In this document: piece by piece, positions 50,495 to 59,116 of the stretch
Position numbering within the stretch: the first letter of the stretch is position 1
How the letters are laid out: the number at the start of each line of letters is the position of its first letter
Assembly: GCA_963803375.1 (NCBI GenBank)
Contig: CAWDMB010000016.1
Coordinates: forward strand, 214,145 to 278,144
Direction of reading: 5' to 3'
Source: JAOPZW01 sp963803375
GTDB taxonomy: Bacteria > Actinomycetota > Thermoleophilia > Solirubrobacterales > Solirubrobacteraceae
DNA length: 64,000 bases
Notes under the pieces: model-generated
Seen by the model: only the letters and a program-made list of their open reading frames with translations
The model's database searches: none
What the model was told of the DNA's origin: nothing
Made by a program: the position numbers and the translations under genes

Positions 50495-51747
50495 AGCTCG
50501 ACGCCCGTCAGCGCCGCCACCTCGGCGGCGGGGGCGAAGACCTGGGCGGCGCCGAAGCTGTCCCACGGGTCGGCGATCACCGCGTCGGGCCTGGCGCGCT
50601 CGGCGATCGCGCGCAGCGGGCCGGGGCCCCGGAAGGCCGCGTGGTTGGTGGCGATGACGACGGCGTCGGCGTCAGTCACGACCTCCTCCAGCGAGGCCGT
50701 CGGCGTCGCCACGTGCGGGTCGTGGACGGCGACGTCGGCGAGCTCGCGCTCGAGCAGCCGGACGAGCTTGTGCGCGAGCGAGTCGCGGTCGTCGTCGGTG
50801 TCGGCCTTGAAGGCCAGCCCGAGCACGGCGACCCTGCGTCCCGCGAGCGGGCCGAGGCGGCGCTTGAGGCCCTCGACGAAGAACAGCGGCACCGACTCGT
50901 GCACGCGCGAGACGGCGAGCAGCATCCCCGGGGCCGGCGAGCGCTCCTCGGAGAACGCGAAGTCCTTGCGCAGGCACGTGCCGGCCGTGAAGCCCGGGGC
51001 CGGCATGCCGCCGCGCGGGTAGTCGCGGTTGATGAGGTCGATGACCTCGAAGACGTTGGCCCCGTGCTGCTCGCACTCCATCATCAGGCGGTTGGGCAGC
51101 GCGAACATCGCGTAGCGCAGGATGTTCGTCCAGATCTTCGCGAGCTCGGCCTCGATCGGCGTCGTCTGCACGACCGGCGCCCCGAGCGGCTCGAACAGGC
51201 GCCCGGCCGCGTCGCCCGAGCGCTCGCCGACGCCGCCGACGATGCACGGCAGCGAGCCGATCTCCTCGAAGAAGCGCCCGGCCGCGATCCGCTCGGGCAC
51301 GTGCGCCACGGTGACGTCCTCGCCGGCGACGAGGCCCCGCTTCTTGGCCAGGTAGCCGGCGACGAAGTCCGTCGTGCCCGGGGCGATCGTCGAGCGCAGG
51401 ACGAGCAGGTGGTCCGGGCGCAGGAGCGGGAGCAGGTCGTCGAGGACCGAGCGGACGTCGCGCATGTCGATCTCGATGTGCGAGAACGAGGGCGTGCCGA
51501 GCGTGAGCACGATCGCGTCCGCCTGCGCCGCGTCCGACGCGTGCTCGGACCAGTCGACGCGGACGCGGTCGAGGACGCGCTGCGCGCCGGGCTCCTCGAA
51601 GGGCATCCGGCCGGCGCGGACGGCGGCGAGGCGCTCGGGGTCGTTGTCGACGCCGAGCACGCTCAGGCCGCGATCGGCGAACGCGAGCGCCAGCGGCAGG
51701 CCCACGCGGCCGCAGCCGATGATGGCGACGTCGTACGGGGCGGGCAT
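50491..51747 (-). CDS. UDP-glucose/GDP-mannose/UDP-ManNAc dehydrogenase family protein
   Basis: A 418-aa enzyme oxidising a nucleotide sugar to its uronic acid with NAD. IIGCGRVGLPLALAFADRG (NAD site), VLRSTIAPGTT, VAHVPERIAAG, AELAKIWTNILRYAMFALPN (central helix with conserved Lys/Asn) and APGFTAGTCLRKDF, which carries the catalytic cysteine, then VLGLAFKADTDDDRDS in the C-terminal domain. The VPERIAxG/GTCLxKD version resembles WecC-type dehydrogenases. ATG with TAACGT 9 bases upstream. Confidence 0.88.
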   Translation of the reverse strand: MPAPYDVAIIGCGRVGLPLALAFADRGLSVLGVDNDPERLAAVRAGRMPFEEPGAQRVLDRVRVDWSEHASDAAQADAIVLTLGTPSFSHIEIDMRDVRSVLDDLLPLLRPDHLLVLRSTIAPGTTDFVAGYLAKKRGLVAGEDVTVAHVPERIAAGRFFEEIGSLPCIVGGVGERSGDAAGRLFEPLGAPVVQTTPIEAELAKIWTNILRYAMFALPNRLMMECEQHGANVFEVIDLINRDYPRGGMPAPGFTAGTCLRKDFAFSEERSPAPGMLLAVSRVHESVPLFFVEGLKRRLGPLAGRRVAVLGLAFKADTDDDRDSLAHKLVRLLERELADVAVHDPHVATPTASLEEVVTDADAVVIATNHAAFRGPGPLRAIAERARPDAVIADPWDSFGAAQVFAPAAEVAALTGVEL

Positions 51748-51756
51748 CGGCGGCTG

Positions 51757-51762
51757 ACGTTA
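51757..51762 (-). promoter_or_regulatory. -10 box (TAACGT) of the dehydrogenase gene
   Basis: TAACGT, 9-base spacer, ATG at 51747 on the minus strand. The box lies at the very end of the upstream glycosyltransferase gene (stop at 51760-51762). Confidence 0.45.
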
Positions 51763-52584
51763 GCGAGCGGCGGCGCGCGAGCGCCGCTGGCGCGCCCACT
51801 GGCGCGCGAAGCCCGCCACGAAGCGCGGGTTGTAGCGCAGGTAGCGCCGCCACAGCCGCCGGGGCTCGTGCGCGAGCCGGAAGGCCCACTCGAGGCCGGT
51901 GCGCTGCATCCATCGCGGCGCCTGCGGGACGAGGCCCGCGTGGAAGTCGAAGGCCGCGCCGACCCCGACGAGGAGCGCGGGGTGCAGCCGCGGGCGCAGC
52001 TCGGCCATCCACTTCTCCTGCTTGGGGACGCCGATGCCGACCCAGACGACGTCGGCCCGCGAGCGGTTGATCTCCGCGACGACGAAGGCCCGCTCGTCGT
52101 CGGTCAGCGGGCGGTAGGGCGGCGCGTAGCCGCCGACGATCTGCAGCCCCGGGTGGCGCCGGCGCAGGTTCAGCGCGAGCTGCACGAGCGCGCCCTGGTT
52201 GCGCCCGCCGTAGAGGAAGTGCCGCGCCCCGCTCGTGCGCGAGCGCTCGCAGAAGCGCGCCATCAGGTCCGGCCCGTAGACGCGCTGCGAGAGCGGATGG
52301 CCGAGCGCGTTCATCGCCCACACGAGCGGCTGGCCGTCGGGCACGGTCAGCGCCGAGCCGAGGACCGCGGCGCGCAGCTCGTCGTCCTCCGTGCAGGCCA
52401 TCACCGTGTGGACCGCGGCGACGCAGACGTAGCCCCTGCCGCGGGCCACGATCGTCGCGTCCATCCAGTCCATCGTGCGCTCGTAGTCGGTCAGCGCGAG
52501 CGGCACGCCGAGCACGTCGGTCGCCGGCGGCGCGACGGCCGCCTGCAGCGGCGAGGTGGGGGCAGCGGGGGAGGGAAAGGCCAT
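51760..52584 (-). CDS. WecG/TagA/CpsF-family glycosyltransferase (GT26)
   Basis: A 274-aa protein. LTDYERTMDWMDATI, the VAAVHTVMACTEDDELRAAV helix, the active-site loop VPDGQPLVWAMNALG, FLYGGRNQGALVQLA, VWVGIGVPKQEKWMAE, VGVGAAFDFHAG and the C-terminal PRWMQRTGLEWAFRLAHEPRR are all family features. It transfers ManNAc or a related aminosugar(uronate) to a lipid-linked acceptor. The neighbouring WecC-like dehydrogenase would supply a matching donor. Confidence 0.93.
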   Translation of the reverse strand: MAFPSPAAPTSPLQAAVAPPATDVLGVPLALTDYERTMDWMDATIVARGRGYVCVAAVHTVMACTEDDELRAAVLGSALTVPDGQPLVWAMNALGHPLSQRVYGPDLMARFCERSRTSGARHFLYGGRNQGALVQLALNLRRRHPGLQIVGGYAPPYRPLTDDERAFVVAEINRSRADVVWVGIGVPKQEKWMAELRPRLHPALLVGVGAAFDFHAGLVPQAPRWMQRTGLEWAFRLAHEPRRLWRRYLRYNPRFVAGFARQWARQRRSRAAAR

Positions 52585-52657
52585 CGGGGCGCCGTGCGAG
52601 CGTACGGCACCCGGAACGCAGAGCGAGCGTCGAAGTTCCGACGCAGGGCAACTTGCA

Positions 52658-52663
52658 TAGATT
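52658..52663 (+). promoter_or_regulatory. -10 box (TAGATT) of the GDP-mannose dehydratase-like gene
   Basis: TAGATT, 7-base spacer, GTG at 52671; it fixes the start. Confidence 0.55.
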
Positions 52664-52670
52664 CCAGACC

Positions 52671-53633
52671 GTGCCCGCCGCCCGCCGCGCGCTCGTCACC
52701 GGCATCGGTGGCCAGGACGGCTCGTACCTGGCCGAGCTCCTCGTCGGCGAGGGCTACGACGTCATCGGCATGGTCCGCGGCGAGCCGCGCGGCCTGCGCC
52801 GCGACGTCTCCGTGGTGCCCGGCGACCTCCTCGATCCGGCCTCGCTGCGGGCGGCGCTCGAGGCCACGCGGCCGCACGAGCTCTACCACCTCGCCGCCCC
52901 GACGTTCGTCCCCGCCTCGTGGGAGGACCCGACGGAGACCGTCCAGGCGATCGCCGGCGGCACGGCCGCGCTGCTCGCCGCCGCCCACGCCCTCGACCCC
53001 GGGCTGCGCGTGTGGGTGGCCGGCTCGAGCGAGGTCTTCGGCGACGCGGGGGAGTCGCCCCAGCACGAGCGCTCGCCGATGCGCCCGCGCACGCCCTACG
53101 GCGTGGCCAAGCTCGCCGCCCACGGGCTCGTCGGCGCGCTGCGCGAGCACCACGGGATGTTCGCCTGCTCGGGACTGACCTACAACCACGAGTCCCCCCG
53201 GCGCCCCGAGCGCTTCCTCCCGCGCAAGGTCACCCGCGCGGCGGCGGCGATCGCGCTCGGCCTGCGGGACGAGCTCGTCGTCGGCGACCTGCGCGCGGTG
53301 CGCGACTGGTCGCACGCGGCCGACGTCGTCCGCGCCGCCTGGCTCGCGCTCCGGCACGACGAGCCCGGCGACTACGTCGTCGCCAGCGGCGTCGGGCGCA
53401 CGGTCGGCGAGCTCGTCGACGCGGCCTTCGCCCACGTCGGCCTCGACCCCTCCGCCCACGTCCGCGTCGACCCCGCGCTCGTGCGCCCGCCCGAGGCGAC
53501 CCCGCCCGTCGGCGACCCGTCGCGCGCGCGGCGCGTGCTCGGCTGGGTGCCGCAGCACGGCTTCGAGGCGATGATCGCCGAGATGGTCGACTCCGACCTC
53601 GCCGCGCTGCGCGCGGAGGTCGCGCGCCGGTGA
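52671..53633 (+). CDS. GDP-mannose 4,6-dehydratase/GDP-sugar SDR enzyme
   Basis: A 320-aa extended SDR: ALVTGIGGQDGSYLAELLV, the GMD hallmark; HELYHLAAPTFVPASW, VAGSSEVFGD, YxxxK in TPYGVAKLAAHGLV, YNHESPRRPERFLPRKVTRA and VGDLRAVRDWSHAADVV. It makes a 4-keto-6-deoxy or related GDP-sugar. The NHESPRR segment is the exact site that carries an intein in the second gmd gene at 58030; here it is uninterrupted. Confidence 0.88.
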   Translation: MPAARRALVTGIGGQDGSYLAELLVGEGYDVIGMVRGEPRGLRRDVSVVPGDLLDPASLRAALEATRPHELYHLAAPTFVPASWEDPTETVQAIAGGTAALLAAAHALDPGLRVWVAGSSEVFGDAGESPQHERSPMRPRTPYGVAKLAAHGLVGALREHHGMFACSGLTYNHESPRRPERFLPRKVTRAAAAIALGLRDELVVGDLRAVRDWSHAADVVRAAWLALRHDEPGDYVVASGVGRTVGELVDAAFAHVGLDPSAHVRVDPALVRPPEATPPVGDPSRARRVLGWVPQHGFEAMIAEMVDSDLAALRAEVARR

Positions 53634-54349
53634 GCTCGCTGCTGCGACCCGCGGCGCAGGCCGTCGGGCTCGTGCTCGGCGAGGGGGTCAGCGTCGGCGC
53701 GGGCGTGCTGTTCGGCGCCGGGGTCGTCGTCGAGGACGGGACGGTCGTCGGCGACGGCTGCGTCGTCGAGCACGGCGCGGTCCTCGGCAAGGCGCCGCGG
53801 CTCGCGCGGTCCTCGACGGCGCCGCGCGCCACGCCGGCGCCGCTCGTGCTCGGCCGCTCGGTGACGGTCTGCGCGGGCGCGGTCGTCTACGCGGGGGCGC
53901 GGCTCGGCGACGAGGCGATCGTCGGCGACGGCGCCCAGGTCCGCGAGCGCACGACGATCGGGGCCGCCAGCGTCGTCGGGCGCGCGAGCAGCGTCGACAA
54001 CGACGTCGTCGTCGGCGAGCGGGTGAAGCTTCAGACGAACGTCTACATCACCGCCTTCAGCGTCGTCGAGGACGACGTCTTCGTCGGGCCGGGCGCGTCG
54101 ACGACGAACGACGACACGATGGCCCGCCACGGCCCGGAGCTCACCCTGCGCGGCGCGACGATCCGCCGCGGCGCGCGGATCGGCGGCAGCGCGGTCCTCG
54201 TGCCGGGCGTCGACATCGGCGCGGAGGCGTTCGTGGCGGCGGGGGCGGTCGTCACGAGCGACGTCGCGCCGCGGGCGGTCATGGTCGGGGTGCCCGCGCG
54301 CCGCGTGCGCGACGTGCGCGACGAGGACCTGCTCGAGCGCTGGCGGTAG
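53630..54349 (+). CDS. Left-handed beta-helix (hexapeptide-repeat) acyltransferase
   Basis: A 239-aa protein. Repeats of the [IV]G-x4 type run through it: VLGEGVSVGAGVLFGAGVVVEDGTVVG, ARLGDEAIVGDGAQVRERTTIGA and so on to GVDIGAEAFVAAGAVVTSDVAP, closing with MVGVPARRV. This is the WbbJ/LpxA-like sugar O- or N-acetyltransferase fold, acting on nucleotide sugars as trimers. GTG start overlaps the dehydratase stop (GTGA). Confidence 0.87.
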   Translation: MSSLLRPAAQAVGLVLGEGVSVGAGVLFGAGVVVEDGTVVGDGCVVEHGAVLGKAPRLARSSTAPRATPAPLVLGRSVTVCAGAVVYAGARLGDEAIVGDGAQVRERTTIGAASVVGRASSVDNDVVVGERVKLQTNVYITAFSVVEDDVFVGPGASTTNDDTMARHGPELTLRGATIRRGARIGGSAVLVPGVDIGAEAFVAAGAVVTSDVAPRAVMVGVPARRVRDVRDEDLLERWR

Positions 54350-54374
54350 CCGGTCGCTCCAGGAGGTTGCACCG

Positions 54375-54380
54375 TACAGT
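54375..54380 (+). promoter_or_regulatory. -10 box (TACAGT) of the MNT/HEPN pair
   Basis: TACAGT, 6-base spacer, ATG at 54387. Confidence 0.5.
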
Positions 54381-54386
54381 TGCGCT

Positions 54387-54782
54387 ATGTCCACGCTCGC
54401 GTCAGCCGCGCTCTGCGATCGCGAGCGGCTGCTCCTCGAGCGCTACGCCGACGCACTCGAGGCGGCCCTGGGCGACACGTTGCGAGCGGTCTGGCTGTTC
54501 GGGTCGCGCGCTCGCGGCGAGAGGAGGGGCGAGGATTCCGACGTCGACGTCCTGGTCCTGGTCGACGACGACTCGTGGCCGAAGAAGGAGCGGATCCGCA
54601 CCATGCTCCACACGCTCGCGCGCGATCTCGGGCTCGACGATGTCGCCTGGTCGTTCTCGATCCACATCCACACGCCGGCGTGGTTGCGTGAGCGGAGAGC
54701 CATCGGGTCGTTCTTCATCGACGAGGTCGATCGGCCAAGGTCGTCGTCGTCGCCGGCCGGCTGTGAGCCCACGCTCGTCTGA
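54387..54782 (+). CDS. Minimal nucleotidyltransferase (MNT) domain protein, probable antitoxin
   Basis: A 131-aa protein. LRAVWLFGSRARGERRGEDS followed by DVDVLVLV is the MNT GS-x10-DxD catalytic signature. In MNT-HEPN pairs the MNT protein neutralises the HEPN toxin, often by AMPylating it. The gene overlaps the following HEPN reading frame by 20 bases. The last residues (RSSSSPAGCEPTLV) look unconstrained. Confidence 0.85.
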   Translation: MSTLASAALCDRERLLLERYADALEAALGDTLRAVWLFGSRARGERRGEDSDVDVLVLVDDDSWPKKERIRTMLHTLARDLGLDDVAWSFSIHIHTPAWLRERRAIGSFFIDEVDRPRSSSSPAGCEPTLV

Positions 54783-55131
54783 GCTGCTGCTGGCGGCGAG
54801 GCGGCGACTGCGTGCGGCCGCCGCCGCCGCGGATCAAGACCCCTCTGGCGCGATCAGCCTCGGGTAGTACTCGATGCTGTACGCGGCACGCGCGGCGCTG
54901 AGCGAACGCGATCTGCAGCCCCGTTCGCACCGGGGAACGTGGCACGAGTTTCGACGAGTCTTCGTCGAACCCGGCGAGTTCGACGCTGAGCTCGCGGCCG
55001 CGGCCCAGTCGACGCAGCCCGAACGTGAGCAGGCCGACTACGACGCGTGGCAGGCTCCCGCCGAGGATGCCGAGCGCATCCTCGGCACGGCCGAACGCTT
55101 CCTCAAGGCGGTCGGCGACCTCGTCGAGTGA
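54763..55131 (+). pseudogene. HEPN-domain (UPF0332-like) gene with an in-frame amber stop
   Basis: From GTG at 54763 the frame reads SPRSSELLLAARRRLRAAAA up to GAISLG, then TAG at 54865-54867, then YSMLYAARAALSERDLQPRS and on through HRGTWHEFRRVFVEPGEF and EREQADYDAW to 55131. The expected family motif is YYSMLYAARAAL, so TAG replaces a tyrosine codon. The RSHRGTWH stretch corresponds to the HEPN Rx4-6H active site. The stop leaves only 34 residues before the active site, so the toxin is inactive unless the stop is read through or translation restarts at ATG 54874. Confidence 0.8.
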
Positions 55132-55237
55132 CGCTGCGCGCGTCAGGCGGCGGCGAGGGGAGCGTGGCGAGGTGCGGTGGTCACGACGCGAGCATCGTCG
55201 GCCGTGAGCGACGGTCCATGGGCTCCTCGGCGGAAGC
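55132..55237. other. Short intergenic gap
   Basis: No gene or clear signal seen between the HEPN reading frame and the end of the gmd fragment. Confidence 0.4.
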
Positions 55238-55657
55238 TCAGGTCGCGAGCCGCTCGAGGTCAGCCCGCGTCATCAGCCGGATGAGCTCCTCGAAGTTCGT
55301 CGTCGGCTCCCAGCCGAGGTCGCGCTTGGCCTTGGTCGGATCGCCGATCAGCAGGTCGACCTCCGCGGGGCGCACGAACTGCGGGTCGATCTCGACGTAG
55401 CGCTCCCAGTCCTCGACGCCGGCCTCGTCGAACGCGATCCGCACGCAGTCGCGCACGGTGTGCGTCTGGTTCGTGGCGATGACGTAGTCGTCGGCGAGGT
55501 CCTGCTGGAGCATCAGCCACATCGCCACGACGTAGTCCTTGGCATAGCCCCAGTCGCGGTGCGCGTCGAGGTTGCCGAGCGCGAGCTTGTCGCGCACGCC
55601 GTGCCTGATCGCCGCCGCGTGCCAGGTGATCTTGCGGGTCACGAACTCGAGCCCGCG
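55233..55657 (-). repeat. Direct duplication of the gmd 3' end, copy 1
   Basis: About 425 bp, repeated in the same orientation at 56545-56970. Copy 2 differs by several single-base gains and losses and a few substitutions. Confidence 0.88.
55238..55657 (-). pseudogene. gmd: GDP-mannose 4,6-dehydratase, C-terminal fragment (duplicate)
   Basis: An open frame of about 140 residues: RRGLEFVTRKITWHAAAIRHG, NLDAHRDWGYAKDYVVAMW, DDYVIATNQTHTVRDCV, VRPAEVDLLIGDPTKAKRDL and a normal GMD C terminus. The N-terminal two thirds, with the NAD site and active site, are missing. It matches 56545-56970 almost base for base but without that copy's frameshifts. The fragment begins exactly where conserved sequence follows the intein site, and upstream it runs into aminotransferase sequence. 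Confidence 0.88.
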
Positions 55658-55668
55658 ACGCTCGGTTA

Positions 55669-56150
55669 TGAGCGAAGGGGCTGCGGGGGCGTAGGGGTAG
55701 TGGGACTTGTGGCTGACGTCATCGCGAGCGCGGCCGCGAGCGCGTTGGGGCCCGTGGCGGAGACGTAGAGGTGGCTGGCTGGCGCCCCGTGGCGCCGCGC
55801 GACGACGTCGCTGGCGCTGGCCTCCGCGTACGCCCTGGGAAGGGCGTCGGCCAGGCCTCGAGGTGCGAGAGCTGCACGCGCAGCGCGGCGGCCTGGAGCT
55901 CGGAAGGAGCGAGTTGTGCCGACGTGCTCGAACGCCGTCTTATCGTAGGAGCTGTGGAAGCGCTCTGGCAGCGGGGAGAGCGCGTCGTCGCGCGTCGTGA
56001 TCGCGCTCCGTCGCCAGGCCGCCGAGGTTCCTGGAGGGGAAGAAGCTGAACGTCGACGCCGTCCCAGCGCGCCGGCGCGCGACTGAGGTCGTGCGGCGGG
56101 CGGCGTCGAGCACGGGGCATAGAGCGCTCGATTCGGTCAAGGGCGAGACG
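55669..56150 (-). pseudogene. DegT/DnrJ/EryC1/StrS aminotransferase, frameshifted fragment
   Basis: Pieces of the sugar aminotransferase family in changing frames: GTASTFSFFPSRNLGG (PLP-lysine region, where the lysine is replaced by Arg or by an error), ELQAAALRVQLSHLEAW, then SATGPNALAAALA and a DVSHKSHYPYAP C-terminal motif. It then joins the gmd fragment. N-terminal and C-terminal parts are missing. Such enzymes make amino-sugars for surface glycans. At least two frameshifts. Confidence 0.65.
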
Positions 56151-56549
56151 TTTGCGAAGAGATGCACGGCACGATGCTTCGTGGCGGCGAGAGCGAGGCG
56201 CGGACAGTGTCGGGCGTCCGCCATCGTCTCGGGGTCGACTGCAGAAGATGGTCGCGCTTCGTCGGCGAGATCGCTTCGATGAGGCGTAGACGTGACCGCA
56301 CGTCCGCGTCGTTACCGGCCCGACGATGGCGCGCAGCGCGATGTAGCAGACGATGAGATGGAGATGATGATGAGAGAGATGGTGATACAGAGATAGCGAA
56401 TTCTCGAAGACGCGATTCGACTCAGATGTACGCCCGCATTAGATGACTCTTAGATAGAGAGTTTGAGCGATCGAGCGCCGCGATGGCGAAGAGCGAGATC
56501 GGCATCGCGGTCTATCGAAGCTCGGCTACGGCGCGAGCCCTCAGAAAGC
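56151..56549. other. Non-coding, low-complexity stretch
   Basis: No coding pattern recognised. GC content falls, and 56340-56400 is a run of purine-rich short repeats (GATGAGATGGAGATGATGATG-like), unlike anything else in the window. Either a junction of rearranged DNA or assembly noise. Confidence 0.4.
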
Positions 56550-56970
56550 TCAGGTCGCGAGCAGCTCGAGGTCGGCCGCGTCATCAGCCGGATGAGCTCC
56601 TCGAAGTTCGTCGTCGGCTCCCAGCCGAGGTCGCGCTTGGCCTTGGTCGGATCGCCGATCAGCAGGTCGACCTCCGCGGGGCGCACGAACTGCGGGTCGA
56701 TCTCGACGTAGCGCTCCAGTCCTCGACGCCGGCCTCGTCGAACGCGATCTCGCACGCAGTCGCGCACGGTGTGCGTCTGGTTCGTGGCGATGACGTAGTC
56801 GTCGGCGAGGTCCTGCTGGAGCATCAGCCACATCGCCACGACGTAGTCCTTGGCGTAGCCCCAGTCGCGGCTGAGGCGTCGAGGTTGCCGAGCGCGAGCT
56901 TGTCGCGGATCCCGTGCTTGATCGCCGCCGCGTGCCAGGTGATCTTGCGGGTCACGAACTCGAGCCCGCG
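56545..56970 (-). repeat. Direct duplication of the gmd 3' end, copy 2
   Basis: Partner of 55233-55657. It contains one-base deletions (for example in the CGCTCCAGTCC stretch near 56716) and one-base insertions (near 56749) relative to copy 1. Confidence 0.88.
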
Positions 56971-58570
56971 GCGTGGAGAGTTGTGGACGACGACGCGGCC
57001 GACGCCTGCGCAGAGCACGCCGCTCTCCGTCTCGAGGTCGAACACCCACTCGTCGGCGCGCGTCGTCGAGCGGCGACGACGCGCCGCACCTCGGCGGGGT
57101 CCTTGCGCAGGTGCTGGCCCTTGAGGCCGACGCGGACGCGGTGAGGCGACGTTGAGCTGGTAGTAGCGTCGCAGTGCCGCGGCGCTCGGTGTAGACGGAG
57201 CACTGCTGGTCTGCGCAGCGCGTAGAGCCAGCACGAGACCCTGCGCGAGCACCGGGCTGTTCGTGGTGATCGAGAGCGCCGTTGCCGCGCTTGAGGCCGT
57301 CGCCCGGCGTAGTAGCCGTCGAGGAAGGCGTCGTGCGCGTCGCGGCGTCGGCGTTGAGGACGATCGGCGGGATCTGCTTGTGAGCGGTGCGGCGTGTAGA
57401 GCTGCTCGCGCAGCCACCCGGCGACGCCCGGAGCCGCCGAGGAGGTTGATGGTGCTCGACCGGTCGCGACGGGATCGAAGCCCGAAGCGCAGCGTCTGCG
57501 AAGAGCTCGTACCCGAGGAAGCACCGGTTCCACAGCTCGGCCACGCGTCTTCGCAGCGCGTCGTCGTTGTTCGTGAAGCAGAACGTGGCGCCGTCGTCGC
57601 GTCGACGTAGCCGTCGGCGGCAAGCAGGCCGAGCAGCTCAGCGAGCTCGCGGCGCCACGGTCGTCCAGTTCGGCGTCTCGGGGCCTCGTCGGCCAAGCGC
57701 GAGCTCGATCGCCCTCGTCGATGTCGCGCGCAAGCCGCTGCTCGCGATCGGCGTCGAGCATGTGGTGGTGCGCGGTGACCTCGACGATCGCCGCCGCGTG
57801 CCTCGATCGCCAGCAGTCGGTGATCGGGCTCGCTCCGCGCGACGTCGCGTCGCCGTGATCGCCGTGATCGGCGTCCAGTCCTCGCCGTCCCAGATCTCGA
57901 GGAGCGCGCCCGGGATCGAAGGTCTGGCGCTGGGCCCCTTGTCCGGCGAAGCGGGACGAGATCCGCGGGCGTGAGCACCGACGACGACGCCGCGATCACG
58001 GACGACCGAACGGAGAGTTGGCGCGTAACACTCGTGGTTGAAGAGGATCCCGCTCGTCGCTTGCAGGCCGTAGCTCTCGCGATAGTTGACCGTGATGTGG
58101 TGCCCGTAGGCCTTCGCGACGCCATAGGGCGAGCGCGGGTAGAACGGCGTCTCCTCGGTCTGCGGGACCTGGCGGACCTTGCCGAACATCTCCGAGCTCG
58201 AGGCCTGGTAGAAGCGCGCCTCCGGGCAGGTCTCGCGCATCGCCTCGAGGATCCGGGTGACGCCGACGCCGGTGAACTCCGCGGTGAGCGTTGGCTGCAC
58301 CCACGAGGCGGCGACGAAGCTCATCGCCGCCAGGTTGTAGATCTCGTCGGGCTTGGCCGCGCGCAGCGTGTCGACGAGCGAGCGCTGGTCGAGCAGGTCA
58401 CCCTGGTGCAGCGTGAGGTGGTCGCGGAGGTGCTCGATGCGCTCGAACTTCTCCGTCGAGGACCGGCGGACCATCCCGTGGACGTCGTAGCCGTGCTCGA
58501 GCAGCAGCTCGGCCAGGTACGAGCCGTCCTGGCCCGTGATGCCGGTGATGAGAGCGGACTTGGTGGCCAT
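56550..58570 (-). pseudogene. gmd: GDP-mannose 4,6-dehydratase gene with an intein, frameshifted
   Basis: N-terminal 180 residues are intact: ALITGITGQDGSYLAELLLE, EIYNLAAMSFVAASW, YQASSSEMFGKV, SPYGVAKAYGHHITVNY (YxxxK), ATSGILFNHE. Then comes an intein (56980-58030), then SPRRGLEFVTRKITWHAAA and the C-terminal part to a stop at 56550. The first half reads cleanly; the intein and C-terminal part need several one-base corrections. GMD converts GDP-mannose to GDP-4-keto-6-deoxymannose for surface glycans. Either recently inactivated or a victim of consensus errors. Confidence 0.85.
56980..58030 (-). mobile_element. Intein with LAGLIDADG-type endonuclease, frameshifted
   Basis: Begins with Cys after NHE (CYAPTLRSVVRDRG) and ends ETESGVLCAGVGRVVVHN before SPRRG, giving classical Cys1, His-Asn and Ser+1. 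Between them: GALLEIWDGEDWTPITAIT, a block-B-like VTAHHHMLDADREQ piece, LAGLIDADG-like LLGLLAADGYVD and AFLDGYYAGDG segments. About 350 codons, readable only by changing frame several times. Confidence 0.82.
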
Positions 58571-58588
58571 CGCGGCCGGGCAGGCTAG

Positions 58589-59116
58589 CTAACGGATCTC
58601 CTCGGCCGTCGACTCGACGACCTGGCCTTCCGCAGGCCGACGCGGGGAGCGGTCCAGCCGCGCGTGCTCGCCGTCGCCACCCGCGGGCAGCTCGCCCGCC
58701 GGCGGGCGCCAGAACGCGACCTCGGGATAGCGGTCGGCGAGCTCCCGCCCGGAGTCGACGAGCCCACCGAGCCCCGCGGCGATCGCCCCGAGCAGCCCGA
58801 CGAAGACGCCGAACTGCGACGAGATCCCGTCGATGTCCGGCGGATCGATGATCCGCCGCAGGATGAGCAGCCCGAGCACGACCCCGAGCACGGTCCGCGC
58901 GACGAGCACCCCCCGCGTCTGGCGCACGAGCGCGCTGGCCAAGAGCAGGACGGCGCCGATGAGGATGACGACGCGCAGCCGCGTGAACGTCTGCCAGCCC
59001 GACGTATCCGACGGCCCGGTGGCGCGTTCGATGTGGTACCAGGTGAGGAAGAGGCCGGCGATGAGGAGGAGGGCGCCGACGGCGCTCAAGATCCGGCCCA
59101 TGCGTTCGCTGATCAC
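58589..59116 (-). CDS. Integral membrane protein, four helices
   Basis: A 175-aa protein: helices around ILSAVGALLLIAGLFLTWYH, VVILIGAVLLLASALV, VARTVLGVVLGLLILRRII and FGVFVGLLGAIAAGLGGLV, then a polar, Pro/Arg-rich C terminus (about 45 residues) that would be cytosolic. No family recognised; similar small proteins occur in actinobacterial glycan regions. GTG at 59116 or ATG at 59101 could start it. Interestingly intact among broken neighbours. Confidence 0.7.
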   Translation of the reverse strand: MISERMGRILSAVGALLLIAGLFLTWYHIERATGPSDTSGWQTFTRLRVVILIGAVLLLASALVRQTRGVLVARTVLGVVLGLLILRRIIDPPDIDGISSQFGVFVGLLGAIAAGLGGLVDSGRELADRYPEVAFWRPPAGELPAGGDGEHARLDRSPRRPAEGQVVESTAEEIR

